5,114 nucleotides of DNA from an uncultured Clostridia bacterium (GTDB lineage: Bacteria; Bacillota; Clostridia; Oscillospirales; Oscillospiraceae), in contig CALLZZ010000304.1 of the NCBI GenBank assembly GCA_937858235.1, forward strand, positions 1 through 5,114. The letters run 5' to 3'. The notes under the pieces are model-generated. The model worked only from the letters and a program-made list of their open reading frames with translations, searched no databases and was not told where the DNA came from. Numbering within the stretch: position 1 is the first letter of the stretch; the number at the start of each line of letters is the position of its first letter. Both the position numbers and the translations under genes were made by a program. Below are positions 5,093 through 5,114 of the stretch, one piece after another.

Positions 5093-5114
5093 AATGGTGC
5101 TGTTTCCATGCAAT

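Larger units (their letters stand above)
4700..5114. other. Intergenic region without a supported gene
   Basis: About 415 bp follow the terminator and no reading frame here has a credible start, ribosome binding site and family match. The stretch divides into a GC-rich island (about 4731-4835), a very AT-rich block (about 4840-4970), a mixed block (4971-5050) and a promoter at the right end. No tRNA, rRNA or recognised riboswitch consensus was found. It is probably the upstream control region of a gene right of the window. Confidence 0.7.

Overview
The window looks like a chromosomal segment of a strictly anaerobic, amino-acid-fermenting member of the Clostridia. The coding DNA is GC-rich, with mostly G/C third positions, which suits the Oscillospiraceae-type gut anaerobes. 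That placement is inferred from gene content, strong AAGGAGG-type ribosome binding sites and composition, not from a marker gene.

Positions 2-3090 hold three tightly packed plus-strand genes of the radical 2-hydroxyacyl-CoA dehydratase system. First is the 3' part of the ATP-dependent activase (HgdC/HadI/FldI family; its start lies left of the window). Next come the alpha subunit (675-1967) and the beta subunit (1960-3090) of the dehydratase. Both junctions are 8-bp overlaps (ATGAGTGA and ATGACTGA), so the three proteins are probably translationally coupled. The activase would use ATP hydrolysis to push one electron at low potential into the dehydratase, which then removes water from an (R)-2-hydroxyacyl-CoA to give a 2-enoyl-CoA. 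This is the key step in the reductive branch of Stickland-type fermentation of amino acids such as leucine, phenylalanine or glutamate. The subunits look closest to the HadBC/FldBC type, but the substrate cannot be read from the sequence.

Positions 3091-3201 are a short intergenic region. It has a weak candidate terminator for the operon, a perfect 15-bp inverted repeat and an extended -10 promoter. They precede a complete 480-residue sigma-54-dependent activator (3202-4644) with a PAS sensor domain, an AAA+ ATPase and a Fis-type helix-turn-helix. It probably senses a cytoplasmic small molecule and controls this or a neighbouring catabolic operon. No convincing -24/-12 promoter is visible, so its target promoter is probably outside the window. 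A strong hairpin terminator (4659-4699) closes the gene.

Positions 4700-5114 contain no gene I can support. The stretch begins with a GC-rich island capable of alternative stem-loops (about 4732-4790). It then becomes strikingly AT-rich, with short direct and inverted repeats, and ends in a near-consensus sigma-70 promoter (5064-5092) that points right to a gene beyond the window. I see no mobile element, CRISPR array, tRNA or rRNA.
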